A program made the position numbers and the translations under genes. Positions 50,730-51,357 of a DNA stretch of 51,357 nt are shown here, in pieces. The DNA is from VFJJ01 sp031362415 (lineage in GTDB: Bacteria > Actinomycetota > Acidimicrobiia > IMCC26256 > VFJJ01). The stretch's first letter is position 1. The number at the start of each line of letters is the position of its first letter. The notes beneath the pieces are model-generated. The model saw only the letters and a list, made by a program, of their open reading frames with translations. It made no database searches and was not told the DNA's origin. The DNA is taken from positions 1-51,357 of the forward strand of contig JANLSK010000250.1 in the NCBI GenBank assembly GCA_031362415.1, read 5' to 3'.

Positions 50730-51357
50730 TCGTCGGGTGTCTTCGGCGCTCCGAGACCATGGTCGGAGTCTGGACGGGAGCCGGTGACCATGAACACCAC
50801 CCGGCTGGCGGCGTTGGCCGCGTGGTCGCCGGTGCGTTCGTAGTACCGGCCGATGAGCGCGATCTGGACGGCACGCTGGACTCCGGCCTCGTCGGCGGCC
50901 CCGGTGGCGAAGATGTGCCGGAACAGATCCTTGATCAGATCGTCCATCACGTCGTCCATGTCGCCAACGGCGGCCGCCTTGGCGGCGTCGCCATCGGCGA
51001 ACGCATCGGCTGCGGCTCGGAGCTGGAGCTGGGCCTGGTCGCCGAGACGGGCGATGAGCCCACGTACCCGGGGATCGATCTCGAACGGGTAGAGCCGCCG
51101 GGTTCCCTTGGCCACGTTGACCATGAGGTCGCCGACGCGTTCGAGCTCATGGGTGATCCGGAGAATGGTGACGAGCGCCCGCAGGTCGGTGGCCATCGGC
51201 TGCTGGGTGGCCAGCAACACATAGGCCCGCTCGTCGATGCGCGTGTTGAGATGGTCGATGATGCGGTCGTCGGCGATGAGCCGGTCGACGGCCGCCAGAT
51301 CGGCCGCGAGGAACGACTCGGTCCCACGGGCGACGGCCTCGGTCACCAGCGCGAAAA
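50726..51357 (-). CDS. phoU: PhoU-family regulator (second copy), 5' end outside window
   Basis: Partial gene; the frame stays open to the window edge. Two PhoU repeats: QQPMATDLRALVTILRITHELERVGDLMVNVAKG and VQIALIGRYYERTGDHAANAASRVVFMVTG. These are closer to the consensus than the first copy. A GTG at 51346 is not a likely start because the family N-terminus should extend about 20 residues more. Coupling to ppk (ATGA) suggests phosphate signalling controls polyP synthesis. Confidence 0.9.
   Translation of the reverse strand, partial: FALVTEAVARGTESFLAADLAAVDRLIADDRIIDHLNTRIDERAYVLLATQQPMATDLRALVTILRITHELERVGDLMVNVAKGTRRLYPFEIDPRVRGLIARLGDQAQLQLRAAADAFADGDAAKAAAVGDMDDVMDDLIKDLFRHIFATGAADEAGVQRAVQIALIGRYYERTGDHAANAASRVVFMVTGSRPDSDHGLGAPKTPDE

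Overview
The window is GC-rich, densely packed chromosomal DNA from an actinobacterium. The most likely group is Acidimicrobiia (Ilumatobacter/Microthrix-like), but no rRNA gene is present to settle it. Supporting features are a HupB-like HU with a Lys/Ala/Pro tail, an F420 gene (cofC/fbiD) beside gpsA, Thr-rich surface proteins ending in LAxTG-type sorting signals, a Streptomyces/Mycobacterium-type PHO box, stand-alone NHEJ polymerase and ligase proteins, and many GTG or apparently leaderless starts. I see no phage, transposon, CRISPR array, tRNA or rRNA. The window is mainly core and housekeeping DNA.

Layout. 0-2.2 kb: DUF3048 lipoprotein and a Thr-rich (I/L)AxTG wall protein. 2.2-7 kb: a DNA-repair block with a PolX-like HhH+PHP protein, Ku, a frameshifted membrane protein, LigD-type polymerase and ATP-dependent ligase. 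7-9.3 kb: enoyl-CoA hydratase and a second LAxTG wall protein. 9.3-13.8 kb: cytochrome P450, a fused alpha-beta E1 2-oxoacid dehydrogenase and a coupled threonine dehydratase-like enzyme. 13.9-16.3 kb: an EthD/Dabb-like protein and homospermidine synthase. 16.3-20.3 kb: a MarR-MFS-DMT efflux operon and a PIG-L deacetylase. 20.3-26.7 kb: a small acidic protein, SbcD-SbcC and a flavin disulfide reductase. 26.75-27.2 kb: the only long non-coding stretch, with a candidate structured RNA ending in an intrinsic terminator, then the HU promoter and leader. 27.2-31.3 kb: HU, CofC/FbiD, GpsA and a coupled unknown protein. 31.3-33 kb: ECF sigma factor, membrane partner and a third gene broken at a G7 tract. 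33-36.7 kb: RraA-like protein, alpha/beta hydrolase, membrane protein and SurE. 36.8-51.36 kb: a phosphate/polyphosphate island with a SenX3-like kinase facing phoU-pstB-pstA-pstC-pstS-pstS, then ppx, a methyltransferase, SixA-like phosphatase, Nudix, CHAD, ppk and a second phoU cut by the window edge.

The phosphate island is the functional theme. Two tandem PstS proteins feed one PstCAB transporter, PhoU and the kinase sense flux, and Ppk, Ppx and a CHAD protein make, degrade and bind polyphosphate. A perfect two-repeat PHO box lies before the second pstS. Nudix and SixA are separate overlapping genes in the same order as the two domains of mycobacterial MutT1, also next to ppk. HU-FbiD-GpsA and MutT1-Ppk together make up the mycobacterial hupB neighbourhood, here split by about 17 kb.

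I found no clearly new multi-gene system. The observations most worth follow-up are the RNA candidate upstream of HU, the two apparent frameshifts (near 4881 and in the G7 tract at 32817), the split MutT1 arrangement, and the PHO box directly abutting a 15-bp perfect terminator-like hairpin.
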